Positions 19,641 through 28,423 of a DNA stretch of 64,000 bases are shown piece after piece. The stretch lies in NCBI GenBank assembly GCA_902801585.1, contig CADCIU010000005.1, forward strand, positions 47,877 to 111,876, read 5' to 3'. Positions within the stretch are counted from its first letter, which is position 1. Each line of letters opens with the position of its first letter. Under the pieces are notes generated by a model. The model was not told the DNA's origin. It saw only the letters and a program-made list of their open reading frames with translations, and made no database searches. Source of the DNA: an uncultured Lachnospiraceae bacterium (GTDB lineage: Bacteria > Bacillota_A > Clostridia > Lachnospirales > Lachnospiraceae). The position numbers and the translations under genes were made by a program.

Positions 19641-22061
19641 TCAGACGACGATCTTAGCCTTATTTCTCTCTTCGATCTCTTTCTGCTTCTGAAGCTTTCT
19701 CTCCTTCTTGGACAGGTTGGAGCTGCCTTTCTTCTTGGAGCTGCTCTGTCCGCTATTGCCACCGCTTCCGTTTCCGCCGTTTCCGGCTTTGTCAGAAACA
19801 TCGTCGTCCTTGGCGGACTTGATCTTCGTGCGCAGCAGGTGCCACAGAGGACCTGCGATACAGACGGATGACCAGCATCCTGCGATGATACCGACCATCA
19901 GAGGAAGTGCGAATTCCTTGACGGACGCGACGCCGAAGATATAAAGCGCCATGACCATAAAGAATGTGGTCAGTGATGTAAATATACTTCTGGAAAGAGT
20001 CTGGCTGACGCTGGTATTGACAACATCCTCCAAAGTAGTTCCGGATCCTCTTCTCTGAAGATTTTCGCGCACACGGTCGAATACGACGATCGTGGCGTTG
20101 ATCGAGTAACCGACGATCGTAAGCATGCAAGCGATAAATGTGCTGCCGACACTGATCCTGAGGATCGCGTAAGCCGCGAGTACGATCAGGCAGTCATGTG
20201 CAAGGCAGATGACGGAGGAGGCGCCGAAACGCGCATCCTTGAACCGGAGCCAGATATAGATCAGCATCAGGCCCAGTGCTAAAAGGACCGCGAACTTTGC
20301 AGCCGTTTTCATCTCCGAGCTGATCGTGGAACTGATCGTCTCGGAAGTGATATTGTCCTTGTCGACATTAAACTGATCCTGCAGCGCGACGGCGAGAGCT
20401 GTGCTCTTTTCCTCGTCCAGTTCCTTGGTCTTGAAGATCACTTCGCTGCTGCCCGCGACCTTCTGCACCTGGGGATTCGTATCTCCCGTCTTCTCTACCA
20501 CGACCGGAACGACCTTCTCATTGATCTCTTCCAGGCTCATGTCCTCGCTGAAGGTGACATTCGTGGACGTTCCGCCGACGAAATCAAGGCTGTAATTGAG
20601 AATACCTCTGCCACCGGAGAGGTTCACACCCATTCCGGCAAAACCGGCGATGATCAGGGCTGCGGAGATCGCGAAGACGATCTTTCTCTTAGAGACAAAG
20701 TCAATGATCTTAACTTCTCTTCCCCTGCCGTAGAGCTTCACATCCTGTGCGCCGAGCGCGTAGAAAATGTTCATGAGCAGTCTGGTCACGACCAGTGCTG
20801 TGAACATGGAAACGATGATACCGATCGCCAAAGTGCTGGCAAATCCCTTGATCGTGCCGCTGCCGCGCCAGAAGAGGACTGCTGCTGCGATCAGTGTCGT
20901 CACGTTGCCGTCGATGATCGCAGAAAGAGCCTTGCTGTATCCGCTCTTAATGGCAGTTCTGACATTTCTGCCGGCTGTGATCTCCTCGCGGATTCGGGCG
21001 AAGATAATTACGTTCGCATCTACTGCCATACCGATGGAAAGCAGGATACCTGCAATGCCGGGCAGCGTCAGCGTCACGTCAAAGCCGTTGAGAACAATCT
21101 CGACGATCAAAATATAGATGCAGAGCGCAATACTCGCACAAAGGCCGGGAAGCCAATAAACTGCGATCATTAAGATGCAGACCAGTGCAAAACCGAGAAT
21201 ACCTGCCGTCTTGCTGGTCTTGATCGCATCCTGTCCCAGCTGAGCGCCTACGATCTGTGAACGAAGTCTCTGCAGTTCGACCTTCAGTCCGCCGATACGG
21301 ATATTCGACGCCAGGCTCTCTGCGTCTTCCATCGTTCTCTCGCCGGTGATCACTGCGCGGCCGTCTGTGATCGCAGCCTGTACTCTCGGGACAGAGATGA
21401 ATCTGCCGTCATAGAAAATACCGATCGTTTCACCGCCCGCATAAGCTTTGGTCGTCGCATCCGCGAACTTCTGCCTGCCTTCGTCAGTGAATGTCAGTGC
21501 TACTACGATCTCCTGATTGTTCATGTTATCGTTCTGATAAGTTGCCTGTGCATCTGCAACATCGGTTCCTTCCAGAACGACCTCTCCGTCGGCGATGATC
21601 TGGTCCAGTTCCTTGGTAAGAACATAGTTCTGTTCACCGGACGCATCTATGCCGATCTCATAGTTGTCGTTTCCGTTATCATCTTTCTGCCTGATAAAAT
21701 ACAGAGAGCCGGGGCGTCCCAGTTCATTCAGGATCTTGTTGGTCTCTTCGACGCCGGAAATGCCGGGGATCTCGATGTTGATCCTGTCGGCACCTTCCAT
21801 ATAGACCTGTGCCTCCGTGCTGTACTGGTCGACACGCTGCTGAAGCTTGTAGACTGTATCTGCCATATCCTCCGCTGAAGGGGTTGTCTCGCCTACCGCC
21901 TCATAAGTGATACTGGCGCCTCCCGCGAGGTCAAGACCCAGCTTGATGTTGTGATAAGATCCTCTGTGCCCATCGCCGAAACCGACCAGAGCGGTAAAGG
22001 CCATTAGTCCTGTGATGACCGCTGTGATGATCAGAGCGATGACTGCTCTCGATTTTTTCAT
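19641..22061 (-). CDS. secDF: Fused protein translocase subunit SecDF
   Basis: 806 residues joining SecD (about 1-440) and SecF (about 460-755). SecD signatures: DLAGGASITYE near the N-terminus and the membrane segment GIAGILLSIGMAVDANVIIF. SecF signatures: LDFVGGTSTNVTF and VGYSINATIVVFDRVREN. It uses the proton gradient to help Sec-exported proteins leave the membrane. The C-terminus is a Ser/Gly/Lys-rich, probably cytoplasmic tail of about 50 residues. AGGAG precedes the ATG. No yajC is adjacent. Expression is monocistronic, judging by its own promoter and terminator. Confidence 0.96.
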   Translation of the reverse strand: MKKSRAVIALIITAVITGLMAFTALVGFGDGHRGSYHNIKLGLDLAGGASITYEAVGETTPSAEDMADTVYKLQQRVDQYSTEAQVYMEGADRINIEIPGISGVEETNKILNELGRPGSLYFIRQKDDNGNDNYEIGIDASGEQNYVLTKELDQIIADGEVVLEGTDVADAQATYQNDNMNNQEIVVALTFTDEGRQKFADATTKAYAGGETIGIFYDGRFISVPRVQAAITDGRAVITGERTMEDAESLASNIRIGGLKVELQRLRSQIVGAQLGQDAIKTSKTAGILGFALVCILMIAVYWLPGLCASIALCIYILIVEIVLNGFDVTLTLPGIAGILLSIGMAVDANVIIFARIREEITAGRNVRTAIKSGYSKALSAIIDGNVTTLIAAAVLFWRGSGTIKGFASTLAIGIIVSMFTALVVTRLLMNIFYALGAQDVKLYGRGREVKIIDFVSKRKIVFAISAALIIAGFAGMGVNLSGGRGILNYSLDFVGGTSTNVTFSEDMSLEEINEKVVPVVVEKTGDTNPQVQKVAGSSEVIFKTKELDEEKSTALAVALQDQFNVDKDNITSETISSTISSEMKTAAKFAVLLALGLMLIYIWLRFKDARFGASSVICLAHDCLIVLAAYAILRISVGSTFIACMLTIVGYSINATIVVFDRVRENLQRRGSGTTLEDVVNTSVSQTLSRSIFTSLTTFFMVMALYIFGVASVKEFALPLMVGIIAGCWSSVCIAGPLWHLLRTKIKSAKDDDVSDKAGNGGNGSGGNSGQSSSKKKGSSNLSKKERKLQKQKEIEERNKAKIVV

Positions 22062-22120
22062 GCCGTTTCTCCTTCTAACATATCCTGGCTGTTCGCATAA
22101 AAAAGGCTACAACCTTTGAA

Positions 22121-22148
22121 ATTATAGCACAAATAAAATTTTTGTAAA
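22121..22148 (-). promoter_or_regulatory. Strong sigma-A promoter of secDF
   Basis: On the minus strand: -35 TTTACA (22143-22148), 16-nt spacer, perfect -10 TATAAT (22121-22126). Just downstream in the leader is a small hairpin, AAAGGTTGTAGCCTTT, followed by TTT, which could act as a weak attenuator. Confidence 0.7.
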
Positions 22149-22187
22149 ACGTTTTCTATTCTCAGGAGCAATTTTCTGCAAAAGACC

Positions 22188-22228
22188 GCCGCCCCGGCTC
22201 AGGATCTGTATCCTTTCGCCGGGGCGGC
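22188..22228 (-). terminator. Large hairpin terminator after the flotillin gene
   Basis: An 11-bp stem GCCGCCCCGGC / GCCGGGGCGGC encloses a 19-nt loop that itself holds a 5-bp hairpin (AGGAT/ATCCT). On the minus strand it is followed by GGTCTTTTGC, a short T-run. It lies 80 bp past the stop at 22307. Confidence 0.6.
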
Positions 22229-22306
22229 AGCTTCTCAGAATCTGATTCAATCATTCTGATATCATTGCTCTGATTTCATTATTCTGATTTATTAACTCTG
22301 TTCTGA

Positions 22307-23929
22307 TTACTCTTTTACCTCTTCTGCAGTCGTCTGGGCCGGCTGGACACCGGGCATTCCGGTCACATTCACATTTCTTGTCACCTTCGCGTCATACGTG
22401 TTGGCACGGATGATCTCGGAGAGATCCACACCGGTCGCCTGGGACATCGTGTCAAAGACCTGCTTCATGACGATCGGCATATTGCCGGAGATCTGTGTAG
22501 CACCGCTGTTTCCGTCCCCGGTTCCGTAGATATTGATGCTGTCGATCGAGCTGAGAGGCTTCGCGATCTCGCTCGCCATCTGGGGCATGATCTTGATCAT
22601 CATCTCTACGATCGCAGCGCTGTTATACTTCTTATAAGCCTCAGCGCGCTTCTCCATTGCTTCCGCTTCTGCAAGACCCTTGGCCTTGATGGCTTCTGCT
22701 TCCGCGAGACCCTTGGCAGCAATACCGGCCGCCTCGGCGTCATACTTGGCTTTGATACCGGCAGCTTCCTGCTCTGCGCTGAACCTGTCAGCCGCTGCCT
22801 GTGCTTTTCTGGCATCTGCCTCACGTTCCTGCTCGAACTGAGCTGCTTCCGCTTCCCTCTGTCTTTTGGCGAGTTCGGCTTCCGCTTTCTGCTCCGTCGC
22901 ATATCTCTCCGCTTCCGCCTGCTTTCTGACGTTTGCGTCGAGCTCTCTCTCTTTGATCGCGACCTGGCGCTCTCTGAGGTCTGCCTGGCGCTCTGCCTGT
23001 GCGATCTGCGCGTTGACAGTCTCGGTGTTGACCTGTTTCATCTGGATCTGTTTCTGGATATCGTAAGCGGCATCCGCTTCTGCCATCTTGGTATCCTCGA
23101 TCTTCTTCAGATCCGACTTTCTCATAGCCAGTTCGTTATTCTTCTGTGCGATCTCCAGATTGGAAATGACTCTCGCGTCATTTGCTTCTCTTGCCGTCTC
23201 GGCCTGCTTGATCGCGACGTCTCTCTCTGCCTCCGCTTTTGCGATCGCCGCCTCTTTCTGGATCTTGGACATGTTGTCCTGACCCAGCGCATTGATCAGT
23301 CCGTTCTCGTCGATGACCTTCTGGATATTACAGGAAATGATCTTGATACCCAGATTGTTCATATCCGACTGCGCCTTTTCCTGGACCTGGTCACCGAAAG
23401 CCTTGCGGTCCGAGGAGATCACCCTCAGTTCCATCGTTCCGATGATCTCACGCATATTACCCTGAAGTGAATCCGTGAGGGCTTTGATGATCTGCGCTTC
23501 ATTCATGTTCAGGAAGTTCTTGGTCGCGAGGTCAATGCCGGGCACCAGTCTGTAATGCTCACCTTCATGGGCATCGCCGGCAGGATACGTGTAACTGCCG
23601 TTGGGATCGGCTACCTTCACCATCTCGTTGTCGGACATGACAGCGACCTTGGCGATCGCGTCGATGTCGACGCCGATAAAGTCCTTGGTCGGAATATACC
23701 CGTTCGTCTTGATGTCGACAGAGACCTGCCTCAGAAGAAGTTTATCCATTCTGTTGAGGAGCGGGATGCATAGTCCTGCTTTACCGATCAGGATCCTCTT
23801 CTTCCCTGCACCGGAAATAATAAATGCTGTGTCCGGCGGAGCCTTGACATAACTGGTCGTGATCAGAAGTGATATCAGCGCGATGATTATGACAGCTCCG
23901 ATGATCGGATATACAAATGCGGGTATCAT
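22307..23929 (-). CDS. floT: Flotillin-like SPFH/PHB membrane scaffold protein
   Basis: 540 residues from ATG 23929, which has GGAGG upstream; the open frame extends 38 codons further but reads as non-coding. One N-terminal membrane helix (about 6-28), an SPFH domain (about 30-200), then a long coiled-coil rich in Ala, Glu, Lys and Gln (about 230-470) with EA-repeats, and a flexible C-terminus. Flotillins form oligomeric scaffolds in membrane microdomains. In Bacillus the gene pairs with an NfeD-like yuaF; no NfeD gene is adjacent here. Divergent from comM across a 460-bp gap. Confidence 0.92.
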   Translation of the reverse strand: MIPAFVYPIIGAVIIIALISLLITTSYVKAPPDTAFIISGAGKKRILIGKAGLCIPLLNRMDKLLLRQVSVDIKTNGYIPTKDFIGVDIDAIAKVAVMSDNEMVKVADPNGSYTYPAGDAHEGEHYRLVPGIDLATKNFLNMNEAQIIKALTDSLQGNMREIIGTMELRVISSDRKAFGDQVQEKAQSDMNNLGIKIISCNIQKVIDENGLINALGQDNMSKIQKEAAIAKAEAERDVAIKQAETAREANDARVISNLEIAQKNNELAMRKSDLKKIEDTKMAEADAAYDIQKQIQMKQVNTETVNAQIAQAERQADLRERQVAIKERELDANVRKQAEAERYATEQKAEAELAKRQREAEAAQFEQEREADARKAQAAADRFSAEQEAAGIKAKYDAEAAGIAAKGLAEAEAIKAKGLAEAEAMEKRAEAYKKYNSAAIVEMMIKIMPQMASEIAKPLSSIDSINIYGTGDGNSGATQISGNMPIVMKQVFDTMSQATGVDLSEIIRANTYDAKVTRNVNVTGMPGVQPAQTTAEEVKE

Positions 23930-24117
23930 ACTTTCCTCCGTTTCCGCAAAGCACATACATGCTTTACTCAATTTCCCTAATGCAAATGAACAATGCGGCA
24001 GCGGATCCCGGGATCCACACTGCCTTTGTCTGTCAAAGTGCATTATACACCTTTTTCATTTCTTTGCATCCGCGTTTTTGCATCCCGCGTTTGATTTCAT
24101 GAAATGTTCACACCTTA

Positions 24118-24174
24118 AAGAAAAGAGTGGTATAAGAAAAGAGTTTTTAAGAAAATAGTTTTATAAGAAAAGAG
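24118..24174. repeat. Four short direct repeats, AAGAAAAGAG type
   Basis: AAGAAAAGAG or AAGAAAATAG occurs at 24118, 24134, 24149 and 24165, that is at 15-16 bp spacing. The first and last copies are extended to the same AAGAAAAGAGTGGTAT. The stretch is much richer in A than its surroundings. Confidence 0.75.
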
Positions 24175-24300
24175 TGGTATTTGCGCTGTCCCAATGCGCG
24201 CTGAACTTCCCCGTATGCCAAAAATCACGATATATAGTTCAAATCTGAATGATTCTGTATTTTTTCTTTCAAAACATACAGCAAATGCACGACTGTTCCG

Positions 24301-24330
24301 TTGCGTCGGTCTCCTGCTTCCGATTACAAT
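24301..24330 (+). promoter_or_regulatory. Predicted promoter of comM-dprA
   Basis: -35 TTGCGT (24301-24306), 18-nt spacer, -10 TACAAT (24325-24330), 60 bp ahead of the comM start. The match to sigma-A consensus is moderate. Confidence 0.4.
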
Positions 24331-24390
24331 CTCTGACACAAAGGGCCGCCACCCGGTGTCCCGCAAATCTCAGAGGATCGGAGGACAAAC

Positions 24391-26100
24391 ATGTACAGCA
24401 GTATAACCACAGGCGCAGTCCACGGAATAGACAGTTATCTGATGCAGGTCGAAACGGACATTTCCGAGGGACTGCCTTCCTTCAATATGGTGGGTTTTAT
24501 GAGCGGTGAAGTGCGGGAGGCCGGTGAGCGTGTCAGAGTCGCTCTGAAAAACCTGGGGATCCGTCTCCCTGCCAGAAGGATCACCGTGAACCTTGCGCCG
24601 GCAGGGATCCCCAAGAGAGGGATCGTGATCGATCTCCCTGTCTGCGTGGGACTCCTTGTCTGCCTCAGCTATTTAGACCCGGAAGATACGGAAGGAGTCC
24701 TGGTCGCCGGCGAGATCGGACTGAGCGGAGAGATCCGTCCTGTCAAAGGTATTCTCTCCATCGTGATGCAGGCGCGGGACAGCGGGATCGGTACCTGTCT
24801 CGTGCCATCCGGCAATGTCGGAGAAGGCGCGATGGTGCACGGGATCAAGGTGGTCGGCGTCCGGTCGCTTTCTGAGCTGATCGCTTATCTCAGGCGGGAT
24901 CCCGCTCACAGAGATGCTTTTATCCGGCCGGTGCGCCTGGATGCGGAAGAAATACTTCTTAGTCACAGACTGACCCGCTATCCGGATTTTGCCGGGGTGC
25001 ACGGACAGAGCCAGGCCAAGAAAGTGCTTGAGATCGCCGCCGCAGGATTCCACAATGTCCTGATGACCGGTCCGCCCGGCACGGGAAAGACCATGCTCGC
25101 CAAATGCCTGCCGGGCATCATGCCTCCTCTCTCGACGGATGAGGCGCTTGAGATCACAAGAATTTACAGCGCTTCCGGTATTTTGCCGGAAGATACGCCG
25201 CTGATCGCAGAGCGCCCTTTTGTGGCACCGCACCATTCAGTCACCAAAGCGGCTTTGATCGGCGGCGGCAAGATCCCGGTCCCCGGACTCATCTCACAAG
25301 CACATCTCGGCGTTCTGTTTCTCGATGAATCTGCTGAGTATTCCAAGGAAATTCTCAATCTTCTGCGGCAGCCGCTGGAGGATCATATGATCACCATCCG
25401 AAGGCTGTACGGCGCATATCGCTATCCCGCAAGATTTCTGCTCATAGCGGCAGCCAACCCCTGTCCCTGCGGGTATTATCCCGATATGAACAGATGCCGG
25501 TGCTCTCCCTATGAAGTCATGAATTATCAGAAAAGGATGTCCGGTCCCCTCGTTGACAGGATCGATTTCAGAGTCAGTGTGAACCGTGTGAAATCGGAGG
25601 ATCTGCACCATGACCGGCAGGAGGAGTCCAGCAGCATGATCCGTGCGCGAGTCGCGGAGGCGGTTGAAAGACAAAAGAAACGTTTCGCAGGAACTCCGTT
25701 TCGTTACAATGCCGATATGGACGCAGATGCGGTGGAGAAGTTCTGTGCTTTGGACTCTCACCTCTCAGGGACCATGCGCAAATTGTACGAACGTCTTGGC
25801 ATGAGTGTCCGCGGATATCACAAGACGCTCAAGATGGCCAGGACCATCGCGGACCTGGAAGGCAGAGAGAAGATCTTGGAACGGGATCTCATGATGGCTG
25901 TGGGATTTCGGCTTCCGGAAGAACAGAACAAAGAGAAACGCGGTTCCGGAAGAGAATACAAGGAATTCGCAGACCGGATCAAGGTCAAAATGCGGCCGGC
26001 CGAAAAGGAGACATTCCCCGATCATACGGTCCTTAATGATTCGGCTTTGAGTGATTCAGTCGTAAAAAGAGAGGAGAACGAATGTGCAATAATGGATTGA
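24391..26100 (+). CDS. comM: YifB/ComM-family Mg-chelatase-like AAA+ ATPase
   Basis: 569 residues. N-terminal ChlI/Lon-protease-like domain (about 1-165), AAA+ Mg-chelatase domain with Walker A GPPGTGKTMLAK near residue 230 and Walker B-type VLFLDES, and a C-terminal Mg-chelatase domain. In Gram-negative bacteria ComM is a branch-migration helicase used in natural transformation. The gene overlaps dprA, another transformation gene, by 19 bp. A CGGAGGA site precedes the ATG. The last ~45 residues are a charged extension of unknown role. Confidence 0.92.
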   Translation: MYSSITTGAVHGIDSYLMQVETDISEGLPSFNMVGFMSGEVREAGERVRVALKNLGIRLPARRITVNLAPAGIPKRGIVIDLPVCVGLLVCLSYLDPEDTEGVLVAGEIGLSGEIRPVKGILSIVMQARDSGIGTCLVPSGNVGEGAMVHGIKVVGVRSLSELIAYLRRDPAHRDAFIRPVRLDAEEILLSHRLTRYPDFAGVHGQSQAKKVLEIAAAGFHNVLMTGPPGTGKTMLAKCLPGIMPPLSTDEALEITRIYSASGILPEDTPLIAERPFVAPHHSVTKAALIGGGKIPVPGLISQAHLGVLFLDESAEYSKEILNLLRQPLEDHMITIRRLYGAYRYPARFLLIAAANPCPCGYYPDMNRCRCSPYEVMNYQKRMSGPLVDRIDFRVSVNRVKSEDLHHDRQEESSSMIRARVAEAVERQKKRFAGTPFRYNADMDADAVEKFCALDSHLSGTMRKLYERLGMSVRGYHKTLKMARTIADLEGREKILERDLMMAVGFRLPEEQNKEKRGSGREYKEFADRIKVKMRPAEKETFPDHTVLNDSALSDSVVKREENECAIMD

Positions 26101-27236
26101 ACCCGCATGCATGCTGGCTGGCGGGGATCGAAGGAGTAGGCAGCCGCTGCATAAAGGCTCTCCTGCGGCATGCGTCCTGCGCTGAGGAAGTCTATACAAT
26201 GAGCGAAAAAGAAATTGTATCTTGTCTGACCGCATCTAAGATCAAGACAGGCACCGCAGAAAAAATGGCCGCACTCATAATAAAAGCGCAAAATAGAGAT
26301 GTCCGGGAAGAGCTCATGAAACTGCACAAGCGGAATATCCGCTTTACCAGCCAGGAAGATGACGACTATCCGGGCAGGCTCAGGGGCATACCGGACAGTC
26401 CCTACGGACTGTACTATTACAACAGGCTCCCCGATGAGAATAAACCCTGTGTCGCTATCGTGGGCGCAAGGAACTGCTCCGGATACGGCAGGGATCAGGC
26501 CAGGATCTTCGCGGAGAGACTGGCAGAAAACGGGATCTCGATCGTGAGCGGCATGGCCCGGGGAGTTGACGGGATCGCCGGAAGGGCGGCACTGAGTGCC
26601 GGCGGAAGCTCCTTTGCTGTGCTCGGGTGCGGCGTCGACATCGTCTATCCCAAAGAAAACGCGGACCTTTACGCGTCACTCAGGCAAAATGGAGGGATCA
26701 TTTCCGAAAACCGGCCGGGTACGCAGCCCCGCTCAGTCCTCTTTCCCATGCGCAACCGGCTCATCAGCGGACTTGCTGATGCGGTACTCGTCATTGAAGC
26801 GCGCAGGCGCAGCGGCACCGTGATCACTGTCGACGCAGCACTTGAGCAGGGACGGGATATATTTGCACTGCCGGGGAGGGTCAGTGACAATCTCAGCGAC
26901 GGATGCAATTTTCTGATCTCCCAAGGCGCAGCCATCGCCTGCTCTCCGGACAGCATGATCGAGTATTTCTATGGTGTATCCGACAGGGGCACCGATCTTT
27001 CCCAGCAAATGCGGCAGGCGCGCAATCAGAGAGCTTCGGGTCTGTCGGGGCTGGAGTCAGTGCTGTTCGATGTCTTAGGGGAAGGGACCATCATGGAATC
27101 GGAGTTCCTTCACAGCAGGGCGGAAGCCATAACGGGCCATCGGATCAGCGTGGAGGAATTCGTAGGCTGCATGGTGGGCCTTCAGATGAAAGGATTCGCC
27201 GCAGAGATCGGAATGGGACATTACAAGGGTATATAG
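26082..27236 (+). CDS. dprA: DNA-processing protein DprA/Smf
   Basis: 384 residues. N-terminal helix-hairpin-helix/SAM-like region, Rossmann core with GARNCSGYGRDQAR, SGMARGVDG and FAVLGCGVDIVYPKEN, and a C-terminal winged-helix (about 315-380). The protein loads RecA on incoming single-stranded DNA. The start lies inside the end of comM with GAGAGGAG upstream, so the two are translationally coupled. Its stop is only 3 bp from the stop of the convergent hemW. Confidence 0.94.
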   Translation: MCNNGLNPHACWLAGIEGVGSRCIKALLRHASCAEEVYTMSEKEIVSCLTASKIKTGTAEKMAALIIKAQNRDVREELMKLHKRNIRFTSQEDDDYPGRLRGIPDSPYGLYYYNRLPDENKPCVAIVGARNCSGYGRDQARIFAERLAENGISIVSGMARGVDGIAGRAALSAGGSSFAVLGCGVDIVYPKENADLYASLRQNGGIISENRPGTQPRSVLFPMRNRLISGLADAVLVIEARRRSGTVITVDAALEQGRDIFALPGRVSDNLSDGCNFLISQGAAIACSPDSMIEYFYGVSDRGTDLSQQMRQARNQRASGLSGLESVLFDVLGEGTIMESEFLHSRAEAITGHRISVEEFVGCMVGLQMKGFAAEIGMGHYKGI

Positions 27237-27239
27237 ATT

Positions 27240-28409
27240 TCAGAGTAAATAGTCCGCCATCACATAATTGGCTACATCGAGCCCGTAATCAGTCAGTGCG
27301 ATCCGGTCTTTCGACCGCAGGATCACGCCTTGGGCTTCATGCTTTGCGATCACTTCCGAAAATCTCCTGTCCGGTTTCTCACCGAATCGCTCTTCAAATG
27401 CGGGAACGGAAACGCCTTCTGTCATACGAAGCCCGAGAAACATGAACTCTTCCATCTGTTCATTCGGAGTCAGGATCTCCCTCTCGCATCGAAGCGATGC
27501 GGGATCTCCTTCTTCGACCGCATTCGCATAAGAGGCCATATCCGCAGGATTTTGGAATCTCTCCCCCGAGATATAGGACGAAGCTCCCAGTCCCAGGCCG
27601 AGATACTCATGCCCCGTCCAATAACCGCAGTTGTGACGGCACGCATAGCCGTCACGCGCATAGTTGGAGATCTCATACCGCCTGTAACCGTATTCTCCCA
27701 ACAGGTCTTTGGTCAAACGGTACATTGCACGGTCTTCCTCTTCGGAGGGGAGCTGCGGCAGCTGCATGCGGGAAAAGGGAGTCCCCTCCTCAATGATCAG
27801 GCTGTAAGCTGATATATGCTCCGGTCCGAGGCTGACCGTCTGCAGCAGCGTTTTCTCCCAATCCGAGACCTTCTGGCCGGGCAGTGCGGACATCAGGTCA
27901 AGATTGATATTGTCAAACCCTGCTTTCCGCGCCTCGCCGAAGATTTTTCGCGCCTGATGTGCGCTGTGAATCCTGCCGAGCATTTGCAGTTCCGCGTCGC
28001 TGAAAGACTGCACACCGATCGACAGACGGTTAACGCCTGTCCGTCTGTATGCACTGAGTTTCTCCCGATCCGCTGTCCCGGGGTTGATCTCCATACTGAT
28101 CTCTATATTGATCTCCGGATCAGACTCATCAGCGCTGATCTGGAACGTGTCGTATATCGTCTCCATGAGGCGTGAAAGCTGTGAAGGCGTCATCAGCGAC
28201 GGCGTTCCGCCCCCGATAAAGATCGTGTCCACGGGTCCTTTCACTTCCTCCCTTCTGAGTACGATCTCACGGCATAACAGCTGCATATAGTTTTCTCTCG
28301 CTTCATCAGAAGCCGGTCCCGACAGAAAATCACAATACCTGCATTTTCTCTCACAAAAAGGAAAATGCAGGTACAGGGAGACCGGCTTTGTGCGGTTTCG
28401 ATCGATCAT
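27240..28409 (-). CDS. hemW: Radical SAM heme chaperone HemW
   Basis: 389 residues. CERKCRYCDF gives the radical SAM CxxxCxxC cluster with the following D-F typical of HemW rather than true HemN oxidase. GGGTPS and a HemN C-terminal domain follow. HemW binds heme and delivers it to apo-enzymes. It begins 14 bp after lepA, a common pairing in Firmicutes. GAGGAAA lies about 10 nt before ATG 28409. Confidence 0.93.
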   Translation of the reverse strand: MIDRNRTKPVSLYLHFPFCERKCRYCDFLSGPASDEARENYMQLLCREIVLRREEVKGPVDTIFIGGGTPSLMTPSQLSRLMETIYDTFQISADESDPEINIEISMEINPGTADREKLSAYRRTGVNRLSIGVQSFSDAELQMLGRIHSAHQARKIFGEARKAGFDNINLDLMSALPGQKVSDWEKTLLQTVSLGPEHISAYSLIIEEGTPFSRMQLPQLPSEEEDRAMYRLTKDLLGEYGYRRYEISNYARDGYACRHNCGYWTGHEYLGLGLGASSYISGERFQNPADMASYANAVEEGDPASLRCEREILTPNEQMEEFMFLGLRMTEGVSVPAFEERFGEKPDRRFSEVIAKHEAQGVILRSKDRIALTDYGLDVANYVMADYLL

Positions 28410-28423
28410 AACAAACGATTTCC

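Larger units (their letters stand above)
23930..24390. other. Divergent intergenic region between floT and comM
   Basis: 461 bp without a gene. From left to right it holds the floT leader with a perfect 14-bp palindrome GGATCCCGGGATCC (24003-24016), a possible floT -10 TATAAT (minus strand, 24042-24047) without a clear -35, four AAGAAAAGAG-like repeats (24118-24174), and the predicted comM promoter (24301-24330). Confidence 0.6.

Noticed and set aside
23930..24390. A structured RNA such as 6S RNA in the longest gap
   Set aside because: No long imperfect duplex or known conserved core was seen; the gap is explained by promoters and short repeats.
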